Made by a program: the position numbers and the translations under genes. Below the pieces are notes generated by a model that was not told where the DNA came from, searched no databases, and worked only from the letters and a program-made list of their open reading frames with translations. From contig PHAT01000001.1 in assembly GCA_002840435.1 (NCBI GenBank), positions 180,300-244,299 of the forward strand: 64,000 nt of DNA, written 5' to 3'. Below, piece after piece: positions 45,346-54,133 of the stretch (positions within the stretch are counted from its first letter, which is position 1; every line of letters begins with the position of its first letter). This DNA comes from Deltaproteobacteria bacterium HGW-Deltaproteobacteria-6. GTDB lineage: Bacteria > Desulfobacterota > Syntrophia > Syntrophales > Smithellaceae.

Positions 45346-47151
45346 ATGGCAGTCTCTGAAAGCATACTGAATCACGTTGCAGCGACATTGCGCGGACTGA
45401 ATGCATCCGACGCAACACGGAAAACAAGGGAACTGGCGGCGCATTACGGTGTCACAACGGCCACCATCAATCGGTATGCGGCGGCGCGGGGGATTCGATT
45501 TCGGAAGGAGCGCAAAACAAAAGGTCAGTCCGGAGCGACCCGAGACATTCTGCTGAATGCCTCCACGCTAATGCTGACATCCAGGCGCATATCCAATGAA
45601 ATTCCCCTGCCCGCTTGCGACGCTAAAATGATTCTGGAGGATTCAGGGATTGAGACCGGCGGCGTGTCGACAAGCTGGTTTTTGTCACGGCTTCGGCAGG
45701 AGCAGATCAGCGCCAAGGATATGCTCCGGCCATCGCCGCATGTTCGCCTGCTTTCCAAGCATCCAAATCACGTCTGGCAATTCGACGTGACCAACTGCCT
45801 CCAATACCGTCTTGATACAAAAAAAGGTCTCGATGAGCGCGACACCGAAATGACTATGTACAAAAATAAAATCGTCAAAACCGCAAAACTAATCAAAATG
45901 GAATTGCTCCGATATGCCGTTGTGGACCATTGCAGCGGAGCATTCTATTTTCATTATTTTTACGCATCGGGCGAACGCGCGGCGGACGGATCAGAGTTTC
46001 TCTTCCGCGCCATGCGCCCGAAAGACGAAATGATTAAAAAAACGTGGAACGGCCAGTCCGGCGAAAAGCTCGGCAAGTTCCGTTTTCATGGCGTACCCTT
46101 TATGCTTGTATCCGACAAAGGATCAATCCTGACGGCGAAGGCGAACCAGGCATTGATGGACGCGCTGCGTGTTGATGTTCAGCTTCACATGCCCGGCAAC
46201 CCACGCGCAAAAGGCGCGATTGAAGGTCTGATGCACTACATCAATCGGTTTGAAGCACGTCTAAAATTTCAGCGGCCAGCCGATCTGGAGGAACTGAATA
46301 GATGGGCGCTGGATTGGTGCATCTATGCCAACGGCGCAATCAAGATGCGCAACGTCGCGCCGCGCTCGGTTTTATGGTCCTACATTACAGCCGAGCAACT
46401 GCGCCTGTGTCCGGAAGAGTCGCTTTATCGCCTGCTCATTAAAGAACCAACCATCACACGATTAGCAAAAGGCGACCGGACGATCAGCGTGGATGGCCGA
46501 TTCTACCAGGTGCCCGATTCCCAAGCGGCAGGCCAGACCGTCAGTGTTGTCCGGCATCCCTATGAATACCCGAATGTCGAAGTCCATTTTAACGGCAACA
46601 TCTGGCTGTGCCAGCCGATTGACGTGGATGTCTATGGTCGCATGACCAACGGCGTGGAATACGGCACTTATAAGGGGATCAAGCACACCGAGACGCAGCA
46701 GGCCAAAACAGAAATGGAAAAGAAGTCCCTTGAAATGGGCCTTACCTGGAAGGGCACAGGCGACAAGCGCATGGCCGTCGCGCCTCCGGTCGGCTTTGTA
46801 TCGCCGCTCACCGTATTCGGCCACCAGGCGGATAAGGTCGGAAATGTCGAATTCATCGAACGCAAAGGCACGCCGCTGGAGATCAAGACAGCGAACGCGC
46901 CTATTAATCCGGTTATCGAATCGAGTGCATCGGAAATACCGCGCCCACTGGCAGCGCGGCGCATTTCCTTCACTGAATTTCTGAAACAGTTACGCGCCGA
47001 GATTGGCATCATCACACCGGCGATGAACGCCGATCTGCGCGCCAACTATGAGAATGGCATTGAGGTCAAAAAAGCAGAGGAGGTGATCCAGCAGATTCAG
47101 GACGGCACATGGCAGCAAGATGTTGGCTGCATCATGCAGTCAACAGGTTAA
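45346..47151 (+). CDS. MuA-like DDE transposase
   Basis: A 601-aa phage transposase that binds the phage ends and carries out strand transfer. An N-terminal helix-turn-helix (about 28-55) leads to the catalytic core with HVWQFDVTNC (D147), LVSDKGS (D257) and AIEGLMHYINRFE (E293), a canonical DD35E triad. The beta-barrel and C-terminal MuB-interacting region follow. Slightly shorter than Mu A (663 aa). The ATG has AAAGGA upstream. Confidence 0.93.
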   Translation: MAVSESILNHVAATLRGLNASDATRKTRELAAHYGVTTATINRYAAARGIRFRKERKTKGQSGATRDILLNASTLMLTSRRISNEIPLPACDAKMILEDSGIETGGVSTSWFLSRLRQEQISAKDMLRPSPHVRLLSKHPNHVWQFDVTNCLQYRLDTKKGLDERDTEMTMYKNKIVKTAKLIKMELLRYAVVDHCSGAFYFHYFYASGERAADGSEFLFRAMRPKDEMIKKTWNGQSGEKLGKFRFHGVPFMLVSDKGSILTAKANQALMDALRVDVQLHMPGNPRAKGAIEGLMHYINRFEARLKFQRPADLEELNRWALDWCIYANGAIKMRNVAPRSVLWSYITAEQLRLCPEESLYRLLIKEPTITRLAKGDRTISVDGRFYQVPDSQAAGQTVSVVRHPYEYPNVEVHFNGNIWLCQPIDVDVYGRMTNGVEYGTYKGIKHTETQQAKTEMEKKSLEMGLTWKGTGDKRMAVAPPVGFVSPLTVFGHQADKVGNVEFIERKGTPLEIKTANAPINPVIESSASEIPRPLAARRISFTEFLKQLRAEIGIITPAMNADLRANYENGIEVKKAEEVIQQIQDGTWQQDVGCIMQSTG

Positions 47152-47172
47152 TTAAAACGGAGGTGAAGCGAA

Positions 47173-48423
47173 GTGGGAAGACCGAAGAGTGACGAAGTAC
47201 AACCCTACAACATGGCATTTAAACCAATCGTATTAAAAGAATTGTGCGTGGATACCGGCATCAGTCAGACGCGGATCGGCAAGGCTACCGGGCTTAGCCG
47301 GGTATCGATCAATCTTGCGCTGAACCGTGGATATATGCCTGTCGGCACGCCAAACTTCAAGGCATTGGTTGAAGCCGAGATCGCAAAAGTCAGCAGAGCC
47401 GCGCAGTGGCTCATGGAGCGGCAAATGAAAGTCGAGGACATTTGGAAGCCGCTCGGCAAGGATCTGCGGCACGTATCACCAGCAGCAGATAATCAGAAGA
47501 TGTGGGCAACAAGAAAAACACCGGCAATGGTACCGGGCAACCCCGAACAACTAATCAATAACATGGAGGCAGAGATGATCAATCCCGAAGCAATGAAGCA
47601 TTTTAAAATTTTCAGGAATCCCTTTATCGATGACATTCAAAAGGACAGCGACATTTACATGAGCGAAGAACACCGCTACATCTACGAGGCAATGACCGAC
47701 GCGGCAAAGCATGGCGGCTTTCTGGCGGTGATCGGCGAAGTCGGCAGCGGCAAGAGCGTTATGCGCCGGAAGGTCGTTGAACAGTTGAAAAAGGATGGTG
47801 ACACCATCGTCATTTTTCCACAGATGATCGACAAAACCCGCGTCAACGCGGCCAGCATTTGCGATGCCATCATCATGGACCTTTCCGAGGCCCGGCCCAG
47901 CATGAAGCTGGAAGCAAAAACGAGACAGGTGCACAAACTCCTTCTGGAGCGTGCAAAACAGGGCTTCCGCTCCGTCCTGATTATCGAAGAGGCACACGAC
48001 CTGCACACCAATACATTGAAGTACCTGAAGAGATTCTACGAACTGGAAGACGGTTTCCGCAAACTGCTGGGCATTATCCTGATCGGCCAAACTGAACTGA
48101 AAAACCTCTTTAACGAGCAGGCGCACATTGAAATGCGCGAGGTGATCAGGCGCATCCAGACAGCGGAAATAAAGGGGCTGAACGGCAACACAAGAGATTA
48201 TCTGACCATGAAGCTCAAACGGATCAACGTCAAAGTAGATGACATTTTCGAGGAGGGCGCGTTCAAGGCAATGAGCCTTCGGCTCACCACGAAAGACGCC
48301 CATAGCAAAAGCATCAGCCACGCCTATCCATTGATGATCAACAACTACGCCGCGCGGGCCATGAATCTGGCCTATGAGATGGGCGAAAAGAAAGTGACCG
48401 AAGCCGTCGTGATGGCGCTATAG
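47173..48423 (+). CDS. MuB-like target-DNA-binding AAA+ ATPase
   Basis: A 416-aa protein. An N-terminal HTH (about 25-55) is followed by an AAA ATPase with Walker A GEVGSGKS (188-195) and Walker B SVLIIEEAHD (about 267-276), in the MuB/ExeA group. MuB selects target DNA and activates MuA. It is longer than Mu B (312 aa), with an extended linker after the HTH. The start is a GTG at 47173 with GGAGGTGA upstream. Confidence 0.9.
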   Translation: MGRPKSDEVQPYNMAFKPIVLKELCVDTGISQTRIGKATGLSRVSINLALNRGYMPVGTPNFKALVEAEIAKVSRAAQWLMERQMKVEDIWKPLGKDLRHVSPAADNQKMWATRKTPAMVPGNPEQLINNMEAEMINPEAMKHFKIFRNPFIDDIQKDSDIYMSEEHRYIYEAMTDAAKHGGFLAVIGEVGSGKSVMRRKVVEQLKKDGDTIVIFPQMIDKTRVNAASICDAIIMDLSEARPSMKLEAKTRQVHKLLLERAKQGFRSVLIIEEAHDLHTNTLKYLKRFYELEDGFRKLLGIILIGQTELKNLFNEQAHIEMREVIRRIQTAEIKGLNGNTRDYLTMKLKRINVKVDDIFEEGAFKAMSLRLTTKDAHSKSISHAYPLMINNYAARAMNLAYEMGEKKVTEAVVMAL

Positions 48424-48429
48424 GAGGCG

Positions 48430-48837
48430 ATGATGCTTTTAATTATAACGCTGGTTGTTATTTTGATTGTCGGTATTTTCTGGGGCATGGGCATCAAAAC
48501 CATGCTGGACCGGTATAAACGCTACAAGTATCTTTATAGGTTGCTTGAGGAAGGAGGATATATGGGGGCACTGCCACGGCTAAAAAAGAAGGTCGAACTG
48601 AAGTATCGGAAGGGCTCCACGGACGATGGGCAAAACTGTCGGTACTGCACGTCGTACGTGAAGGACTTTGAGGTCATCGGGATCGGCGGCATAAAACTAG
48701 ATGTCGAGCCGCGCTGTCAGATCATCGGCCTAGAAAACTCGCGGCGCTATCGTGTTCGTCCGGACTATACCTGCAACGCTCAGGTCCGGGATGATGCCAA
48801 ATGCTGGTGGATAAAACGAGGAGCATCCAATGCTTAA
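48430..48837 (+). CDS. Membrane-anchored cysteine-containing prophage protein
   Basis: A 135-aa protein with one N-terminal helix (about 3-22) and a soluble part holding four or five Cys (CRYC, C..., C..., CW). AGGAGG precedes the start. The Cys pattern could bind a metal. Function unknown. Confidence 0.62.
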   Translation: MMLLIITLVVILIVGIFWGMGIKTMLDRYKRYKYLYRLLEEGGYMGALPRLKKKVELKYRKGSTDDGQNCRYCTSYVKDFEVIGIGGIKLDVEPRCQIIGLENSRRYRVRPDYTCNAQVRDDAKCWWIKRGASNA

Positions 48838-48982
48838 AAGAATTCAAACTTATATTTTACAGGACCCCTGGGACGAAGCGATAAAGCAGCAACAGCGGCG
48901 ACTGGACCGCGCGACTATCCTGGTAATCATTGTGGCAGTGGTCTATTTCAGCCCGGTCATCCTGCATATATTTACGAGGTGA
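48830..48982 (+). CDS. 50-aa single-helix membrane protein
   Basis: MLKRIQTYILQDPWDEAIKQ begins a short amphipathic part followed by one membrane helix (about 30-47). The ATG overlaps the last codons of the previous gene by 8 bases with GAGG 10 bases upstream, and its stop (in GAGGTGA) supplies the ribosome site of the next gene. Tight packing supports it as real. Confidence 0.6.
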   Translation: MLKRIQTYILQDPWDEAIKQQQRRLDRATILVIIVAVVYFSPVILHIFTR

Positions 48983-48986
48983 AGAA

Positions 48987-49208
48987 ATGGCAAACAAGAA
49001 CAAAGCACAGCGGTGGAAAAAGACAGAGCCGTGTCGAAACGCAACCACTAAAGCACAGCCCTCACTCTTTGCGGGGAACGCGGGCAAGCATACCAACGGC
49101 GATGTTCAATGCCGGATATGGGGTTGCCGAATCAACACGGCTGCATGCAGCATACAACAAAGTCGCGAGCCGGACAACTGCTTTGGCTGCGCACAATTCA
49201 AATCGTAG
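48987..49208 (+). CDS. 73-aa cysteine-rich prophage protein
   Basis: A small basic protein with six Cys (C17, then CRIWGC, C, CFGC), likely metal-binding. GAGGTGA precedes the ATG at 48987. No function assigned. Confidence 0.58.
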   Translation: MANKNKAQRWKKTEPCRNATTKAQPSLFAGNAGKHTNGDVQCRIWGCRINTAACSIQQSREPDNCFGCAQFKS

Positions 49209-49210
49209 GG

Positions 49211-49229
49211 CGCGTTCCCTGAACGCGCA
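49211..49229. repeat. Palindrome upstream of gam
   Basis: GCGCGTTC-CCT-GAACGCGC, a perfect 8-base-arm hairpin preceded by GTAGG; this type (GTAGGGCGCGTTCCCTGAACGCGC) occurs as a dispersed chromosomal repeat in bacteria. It lies just before the gam ribosome site. Confidence 0.65.
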
Positions 49230-49244
49230 GAAAGGAGCAACATC

Positions 49245-49775
49245 ATGAATTTAGGCGACATCGAAAAATTGACCAAAGTATTTGCGGATGCCAGACAGGT
49301 TGTGACGGATCGCGTACGCGCTCTGGAAGATGAAATTCAGGCCATAAAACGTCGCAGGATGCCCGGCATTAAGAGCGCCGTCAATACGGTCATAGAACAA
49401 CAGAAGGCTTTGAAAGAAGCCGTGGAAGAAAGCACGGGCCTTTTTGTTCGCCCGAAAACAATGATCATGAACGGCATTAAAGTGGGCTATCAAAAAGAAA
49501 AGGGGTCTGTATCCTGGGAAGACGCCGCTCAGGTCGTGAAGTTGATCAAAAAGCACCTTCCGGATCAGGCGGACGTTCTGATCAAGACCACGGAAAAGCC
49601 GATTAAAAGTGCGTTGGAAAACCTGCCCGCTGCTGATCTCAAAAAGATAGGTGTCACAGTCAACGCCGGTGGCGACCAGGTTGTGATCAAGTCAACCGAC
49701 GACGAAATCGATAAACTGGTGGATGCGCTCCTGAAGGAAGATGAACCGAAGACGGCAGCAGAGGAGGCGGCATGA
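49245..49775 (+). CDS. gam: Gam-like host-nuclease inhibitor
   Basis: Mu Gam binds linear DNA ends and blocks exonucleases. The 176-aa protein fits the family in length and shape: an N-terminal coiled coil (about 1-50), then the GLFVRPKTMIMNGIKVGYQKEKG and ALENLPAADLKKIGVTVNAGGDQVVIK segments typical of phage Gam proteins. AAAGGAG precedes the ATG. Position after MuB is canonical. Confidence 0.88.
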   Translation: MNLGDIEKLTKVFADARQVVTDRVRALEDEIQAIKRRRMPGIKSAVNTVIEQQKALKEAVEESTGLFVRPKTMIMNGIKVGYQKEKGSVSWEDAAQVVKLIKKHLPDQADVLIKTTEKPIKSALENLPAADLKKIGVTVNAGGDQVVIKSTDDEIDKLVDALLKEDEPKTAAEEAA

Positions 49776-50200
49776 AAATATATTTAGCTTCGCGATATAT
49801 ACGCATCGAAGAGATGAGGAAAGTTGCTGACACGTTGCGCAACGTGGGCCATGAAATTACATCACGATGGATCAATGGTAATCATCAGATAAGTGATGAC
49901 GGTCTATCAGCCGAGGCAAAGGAAGAAGAGCGGTCTCGGTTTGCAACTGAAGATTACTGCGATTTAACAGCTGCTGATTGCTGCATTAACTTCACAGAAA
50001 AACCACGCTCCACGAATTCCCGTGGCGGTAGACATGTGGAATTTGGAATGGCAGTTCAAGCCGGGATACGTCTAATTGTCGTAGGCCCCAGAGAAAATGT
50101 TTTCCATTACCTGCCGTTTATAGAGTGGTATCCCGATTTTCAAATCTTTATGGAGAAATGTGATCTTATGGAGAAGTCTGATGCGCTTAGTTTGCCCTAG
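49772..50200 (+). CDS. Nucleoside 2-deoxyribosyltransferase-like / DUF4406-like protein
   Basis: A 142-aa protein beginning MKIYLASRYIRIEEMRKVAD and containing SRGGRHVEFGMAVQAGIRLIVVGP. These two features (strand-loop start with SRY and a GGRHVEFGMA helix) match the NDT-like Rossmann fold that handles nucleosides or nucleotide-derived sugars. Its ATG overlaps the gam stop. A role in phage nucleotide metabolism is possible. Confidence 0.72.
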   Translation: MKIYLASRYIRIEEMRKVADTLRNVGHEITSRWINGNHQISDDGLSAEAKEEERSRFATEDYCDLTAADCCINFTEKPRSTNSRGGRHVEFGMAVQAGIRLIVVGPRENVFHYLPFIEWYPDFQIFMEKCDLMEKSDALSLP

Positions 50201-50687
50201 TTGCGGAGCCACGGCCAGCGCGGAAGCCTGGACGAATGATACGGCGATCCGCTACACTTTTGAAACCCTGGTGCAGTTACCTTCTCCGGTGCTGCGCCGG
50301 GCGCTCAGTTACATGGGACTGTTTCGCCAGGGTACGAAAGCCCTGCCCTGGCGGCGCGCCCTGATCATTGTCCGCAGCCTTAAAGAACTCATTGAGGAAG
50401 AAACAGTCCACTGGCAAGGAGGCGAAACACGGCCCTGTAACGCGGAAATATGGGGCAAGGCCATCGAGGCCACAATCGCCAGCGGACCGAAGGGCCTCAA
50501 AAATCATAACTACATGAGAAAGTGCGCCTGGGATCTGGCGGCGGACCTGGCGGTGAAGGTTGAACATGATCGGGAAGCGGCACGCAAAAATCGCCGTCCT
50601 GATGACTGCACCGATCCCGACGCCTTGTCCAACGAAACGCGGCAGAAAATCGAAAGAATGAAAAAGCAATTGGGGGTGACATCATGA
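50181..50687 (+). CDS. Prophage protein with N-terminal zinc motif
   Basis: A 168-aa protein starting MRLVCPSCGATASAEAW (one CxxC pair) and otherwise helical and basic. GGAG lies 8 bases before the ATG at 50181. It overlaps the previous gene by 20 bases and gemA by 4. It is common in this position of Mu-like phages; function unknown. Confidence 0.65.
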   Translation: MRLVCPSCGATASAEAWTNDTAIRYTFETLVQLPSPVLRRALSYMGLFRQGTKALPWRRALIIVRSLKELIEEETVHWQGGETRPCNAEIWGKAIEATIASGPKGLKNHNYMRKCAWDLAADLAVKVEHDREAARKNRRPDDCTDPDALSNETRQKIERMKKQLGVTS

Positions 50688-51175
50688 AAATGATCGGGGT
50701 GAAAATTCAACGGCCTGTCCGGAAGATTGAACCGCTCCAGATAAAAATGATTCATACCGCTGTGTCCCGCCTGAACCTTGACGATGACATATACCGGACA
50801 ATACTCTACAGGTTTTCCGGGAAAGAATCCTGCAAGGATATGACATACCTTGAAGCATCCCGGACAATTGATTATTTTAAAACCCTGGGCTTCAAAATTC
50901 CGCGAAGGAAAAAATACACGAAGGGCACACCGGCAAGGCAGGATTACAGATCTGTGCCAAGAAAGGAACGCCCGTCTAATGTTTTCGTGCTGCCCAGCCG
51001 CGAGCAATTGGACATGATCGACGCCCTTGCCGGTCAGGTTAAATGGAGAGTAGAGGACGGTTTCAATCATTGGGTGAAAAAGTATTATAAGATTGACCGG
51101 ATCAAATCAGAAATGGAAGCCTCGGACGTTATCGAGGGATTGAAAAAACTGCTGGATCATCAGATTGGAGCATAG
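50684..51175 (+). CDS. gemA: GemA/gp16-like regulatory protein
   Basis: A 163-aa protein of the DUF1018/gp16 family: PLQIKMIHTAVSRLNLDDDIYRTILYRFSGKESCKDMTYLEAS, then LPSREQLDMIDALAGQVKW. In Mu, GemA alters host gene expression and DNA supercoiling. It overlaps the preceding gene by 4 bases and precedes mor as in Mu. Confidence 0.87.
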   Translation: MKMIGVKIQRPVRKIEPLQIKMIHTAVSRLNLDDDIYRTILYRFSGKESCKDMTYLEASRTIDYFKTLGFKIPRRKKYTKGTPARQDYRSVPRKERPSNVFVLPSREQLDMIDALAGQVKWRVEDGFNHWVKKYYKIDRIKSEMEASDVIEGLKKLLDHQIGA

Positions 51176-51176
51176 C

Positions 51177-51497
51177 ATGGCCGCTGATTGGCTCGCTGAA
51201 ATCGCTGCTGAAATACCGATGGAAAGTCTGCCCGAGGAATATCAGATCGTTGCGGAGCTATTCGGTAAGGCAGGCGCATTGCAACTAGCCAAACACTCGG
51301 GCGGCATGCGGATATATGTGCCGAAGCTGGACACGCTTATTCGCAACCATCGGGATGCGCGTATTCGTGCCGAGTTCAACGGCTTCAATCACCGGGATCT
51401 GGCCCGCAAATACGAACTGTCTGAAAGCTGGATCAGGGAAGTAGTTCAGCGCCGTCCGCAGGACGTGCAAACCGATCTTTTCGCGGAGGAAAAATAA
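51177..51497 (+). CDS. mor: Mor-family middle transcription activator
   Basis: A 106-aa protein; the N-terminal dimerisation part is followed by GMRIYVPK and an HTH (HRDLARKYELSESWIREVV, about 76-94). Mor activates the middle promoter of Mu. The ATG at 51177 follows GGAG by 7 bases and sits just after the gemA stop. The next 226 bases should hold its target. Confidence 0.87.
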   Translation: MAADWLAEIAAEIPMESLPEEYQIVAELFGKAGALQLAKHSGGMRIYVPKLDTLIRNHRDARIRAEFNGFNHRDLARKYELSESWIREVVQRRPQDVQTDLFAEEK

Positions 51498-51723
51498 ACA
51501 ATTTTTCACGTACTCTCGCGCGCGCGCGAGGGTAGCCCTCTCAAGTGTTTTGCCCAAGTAAAATTCTCAAGCACCGTGGTTTCAATCCTTTTCACAATCC
51601 CTTATCGTCGCAGCTACTTCATCTCCTGCTTCGCCTGACCGGTTGCGAACACACCCTGACGCCATACAGGGTCGCAACCGGCAGGCATTAGCCGGATGAA
51701 GAAATCTCGCAGGAGGGATTGAC
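51498..51723 (+). promoter_or_regulatory. Presumed Mor-dependent promoter region
   Basis: 226 non-coding bases between mor and the lysis genes. A 16-base perfect palindrome CTCGCGCGCGCGCGAG lies at 51515-51530, and ACCCTG/CAGGGT arms (8 bases apart) at about 51652-51671. No -35 match is obvious, as expected for an activator-dependent promoter. Confidence 0.5.
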
Positions 51724-52200
51724 ATGGCATCGAGGGACATCAAAGACTGCACACCATCATTGCAGGCAAAAATCAAAGCATTCATGATTGCGACGCTCAG
51801 CGCGGGCATACCCGTCATGATCACCTGCACCGCGCGAACGGTTAAAGAACAATGCGCTCTCTACGCCCAGGGACGTGAGCCGATATTTGACGTTAACGAA
51901 TTGCGCGCAATGTCTGGTCTGCCAAGGATCACCGTCGAACAGAACAAAAACAAAGTCACCTGGACACTTCAATCAAAGCACATCATCGATCTGGACGACG
52001 GCAATGCCGACAACGATAAATCACGCGCTTTCGATATTGCGATCGCACCCGGCGGCAAACCCGTATGGGACGTCAAAGTTGATGTCAACCAGGATCACAT
52101 TTCAGATTACGAACAAGCCGGAAAAATCGGCGAAGCATGCGGGCTGCGCTGGGGCGGAAGATTCAAAAACCCGGACATGCCGCACTTCGAGGACGTATAA
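51724..52200 (+). CDS. Endolysin, M15-type peptidase
   Basis: A 158-aa cell-wall peptidase (L-Ala-D-Glu or VanY-like). Zinc-ligand motifs are SKH in LQSKHIIDL, SRAFDIA and MPHFED. No signal peptide, so a holin is needed (candidate at 53112). AGGAGG precedes the ATG. It begins the late lysis cassette. Confidence 0.87.
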   Translation: MASRDIKDCTPSLQAKIKAFMIATLSAGIPVMITCTARTVKEQCALYAQGREPIFDVNELRAMSGLPRITVEQNKNKVTWTLQSKHIIDLDDGNADNDKSRAFDIAIAPGGKPVWDVKVDVNQDHISDYEQAGKIGEACGLRWGGRFKNPDMPHFEDV

Positions 52201-52281
52201 CCTTTTTTTGAGCGATGCCCTGGGAGAGCGGGCGCGGTTGCTGGTTGCCCGGAAACACTCCCAGGGCGGTTTAAAGGATCG

Positions 52282-52578
52282 ATGAAAATGAGAAAAACAC
52301 TTTTGATTATCTTGATTATCCTTGCCGCCGCGCCGGTAATTGCGGGCGATTGCGATCAGCGGTTTAGCATTTACAGGGCTGAAGTCGATGGCCACACTGT
52401 CTATCACGTCAGGGAATATGACGATTATTTTAAAGTTGGCTTTACATGCTTCGAGACAAGCGACATCAGGCAAGCAAAAACATATCGCGCCCAAAGCGTT
52501 GCATCCTGCCAGGCGGCAAAGGACGCTGAGCAATACCAGCGGAAATTAAACAATGCAAAATGGGAATTGGTGGAATGA
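52282..52578 (+). CDS. Small secreted protein of unknown function
   Basis: A 98-aa protein with a signal peptide (about 1-21, ending APVIAG) and two or three Cys in the mature chain. AAGGA precedes the ATG. The place in the lysis region suggests an envelope role such as a spanin-like or exclusion factor, without direct support. Confidence 0.6.
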   Translation: MKMRKTLLIILIILAAAPVIAGDCDQRFSIYRAEVDGHTVYHVREYDDYFKVGFTCFETSDIRQAKTYRAQSVASCQAAKDAEQYQRKLNNAKWELVE

Positions 52579-52601
52579 CCAGAGCGGTTTAAGGAGAAAC
52601 A

Positions 52602-53102
52602 ATGGACCTCACAAGATACAATGCCATCAAGGATCAGATGAAAACAGGCGATCTGCTGCAATGGCGTTCTCATTCCGTTGTTGGCGCGCTGATCCGCTGG
52701 AAGACTGATTCCAACGTCAATCACTCCTCTCTCGTGATCCGGCTGGCTGAATATGAAGGTCTGGAGCGCCGCCGTTATACCACCGAAGCCCTGGAGCATG
52801 GAACGGTCCTCAATTTTTTATCCCGCAGATTAGAACAGTTTGACGGTGAAGTCTGGTGGTACCCGTTAGCCGCCGCTTGGAACAATAATCGGCAGGATAT
52901 TGGTGAGAGGGCTCTTTCACTGGTGGGCATCCCTTACGATTATCAATCCATTTTTCATCAACTATTCGGGAAAGTGTCGGCGGACGCCAGACGCCTGTTC
53001 TGTTCGGAGTACTGCTATCTGGCTTACGGATTCACAGGAAAAGCTCCGGCTCCGGCTGACATGCCAGCGCTTGGGATTTTTGAACAACCGATCAAATTGT
53101 AG
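52602..53102 (+). CDS. YiiX/NlpC-P60-like cysteine hydrolase
   Basis: A 166-aa permuted papain-fold protein: TGDLLQWRSHSVVGALIRWKTDSNVNHSSLVI carries the conserved His, and LFCSEYCYLAYGF the nucleophilic Cys (order typical for the YiiX/YebB group). Likely a peptidoglycan or lipid amidase used in lysis or infection. AAGGAG precedes the ATG. Confidence 0.8.
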   Translation: MDLTRYNAIKDQMKTGDLLQWRSHSVVGALIRWKTDSNVNHSSLVIRLAEYEGLERRRYTTEALEHGTVLNFLSRRLEQFDGEVWWYPLAAAWNNNRQDIGERALSLVGIPYDYQSIFHQLFGKVSADARRLFCSEYCYLAYGFTGKAPAPADMPALGIFEQPIKL

Positions 53103-53111
53103 GAGGACACG

Positions 53112-53351
53112 ATGAAAAGCGATTTTCTAAAATTGAACATCATTGACCTGGCACGTGGTGCCGTCGTGGCAACAGGGGCGGCAATCCTGGCGGCGATAGT
53201 TCCCATTCTGGAAACCGGCAGCATACCTGGTGTCAGCACATTAAAAGGCATCGCAGTAACCGGCCTGGCAGCCGGAGGCGCTTATCTGCTGAAAAACCTT
53301 TTTACCAACTCAAAAGACCAGCTTGTAAGGGGTGAAACAGTTAATGGCTGA
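53112..53351 (+). CDS. Holin-like small membrane protein
   Basis: A 79-aa protein with two hydrophobic segments (about 15-35 and 47-63) and a polar tail, the class II holin layout. AGGAGG precedes the ATG. Close to the endolysin gene, so holin is the most likely role. Confidence 0.62.
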   Translation: MKSDFLKLNIIDLARGAVVATGAAILAAIVPILETGSIPGVSTLKGIAVTGLAAGGAYLLKNLFTNSKDQLVRGETVNG

Positions 53352-53559
53352 TGAAATAGACCGCACACAGGAAGTCAGCGAAGTTTACGAGTCCGCGATG
53401 CTTAAACAGCGGATCAAAAACGCTACCGTGCTGCCTGAATTCCGCCACACATGCGAAGACTGCGGGCGCGTTATCCCGGCCCGCCGCCGCAAAGCTAATC
53501 CCAGCGCAACGCGCTGTATTGAATGTCAAATAATATTTGAAAGCGGAGGGAACACATGA
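53344..53559 (+). CDS. TraR/DksA-type zinc-finger protein
   Basis: A 71-aa protein with CEDCGRVIPARRR and CIECQ forming the C4 zinc finger of TraR/DksA proteins, and a helical N-terminus. Phage TraR binds RNA polymerase in the secondary channel and mimics ppGpp-DksA. AAGGGGTGA lies upstream and it overlaps the holin-like gene. Confidence 0.88.
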   Translation: MADEIDRTQEVSEVYESAMLKQRIKNATVLPEFRHTCEDCGRVIPARRRKANPSATRCIECQIIFESGGNT

Positions 53560-53891
53560 CCCCTGAGCAGATCGCGGCACTATCGGCAATTGCATCGATC
53601 ATCGGACAAATCGGCACCTGGCCTATTGCTTCACTATTGGCCGTTATCGTACTGGGACCGTGGGGAATCATGTTTTTCCTCGCACGGTCAAACGATAAGC
53701 GGCTAGAGGCGGCTCTCAAAATGTACGAGTCCAATGTCAAGCTGGTTGTCAATTACGAAAAGATCGCCACTGAACAGGTGGATACCATACGACTGGCTAC
53801 GGCGGCGACAACAGAGCTAACCACCTGGTTGAAAACCCGGACACCTTGTCACGCCCTTCTAGCCGCCAGATTGAGGAGCAATAATTCATGA
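53556..53891 (+). CDS. Single-helix membrane protein, late region
   Basis: A 111-aa protein with one hydrophobic helix (about 22-43) and a long amphipathic helix after it, which might be an inner-membrane spanin-like part. The ATG overlaps the previous stop (ATGA). Not recognised. Confidence 0.6.
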   Translation: MTPEQIAALSAIASIIGQIGTWPIASLLAVIVLGPWGIMFFLARSNDKRLEAALKMYESNVKLVVNYEKIATEQVDTIRLATAATTELTTWLKTRTPCHALLAARLRSNNS

Positions 53892-54133
53892 GCCTTCAAA
53901 ACGAAATGCGCCGCGTCCAATTAACGAACCTGGAACATACGGCCAAACGCCTGCGGGCAGAGATCAATGACCTCTGCAAAACGATCTGCATCAACCTCGA
54001 CTGCGGCATGACCATGCCCGAGGATCTGCCCGTGGAATCAGTAGACAGCCAGTGGGATGAACTGAAAAGCAAATGGGCGGATCTGACGGTGAGCATCGCG
54101 AAAATCAGGATGCTGAAAGAGGAGCTGAAGTAA
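53888..54133 (+). CDS. Small coiled-coil prophage protein
   Basis: An 81-aa protein made of two charged helices with a short Cys-containing middle (CKTICINLDCG). It overlaps the preceding gene by 4 bases and abuts the following one. Similar size and place to Mu gp25-26, but no clear match. Confidence 0.58.
   Translation: MSLQNEMRRVQLTNLEHTAKRLRAEINDLCKTICINLDCGMTMPEDLPVESVDSQWDELKSKWADLTVSIAKIRMLKEELK

Noticed and set aside
47551-48321. 256-codon minus-strand ORF opposite the MuB-like gene
   Set aside because: The plus strand has Walker motifs and a ribosome site; the antisense frame shows no domain.
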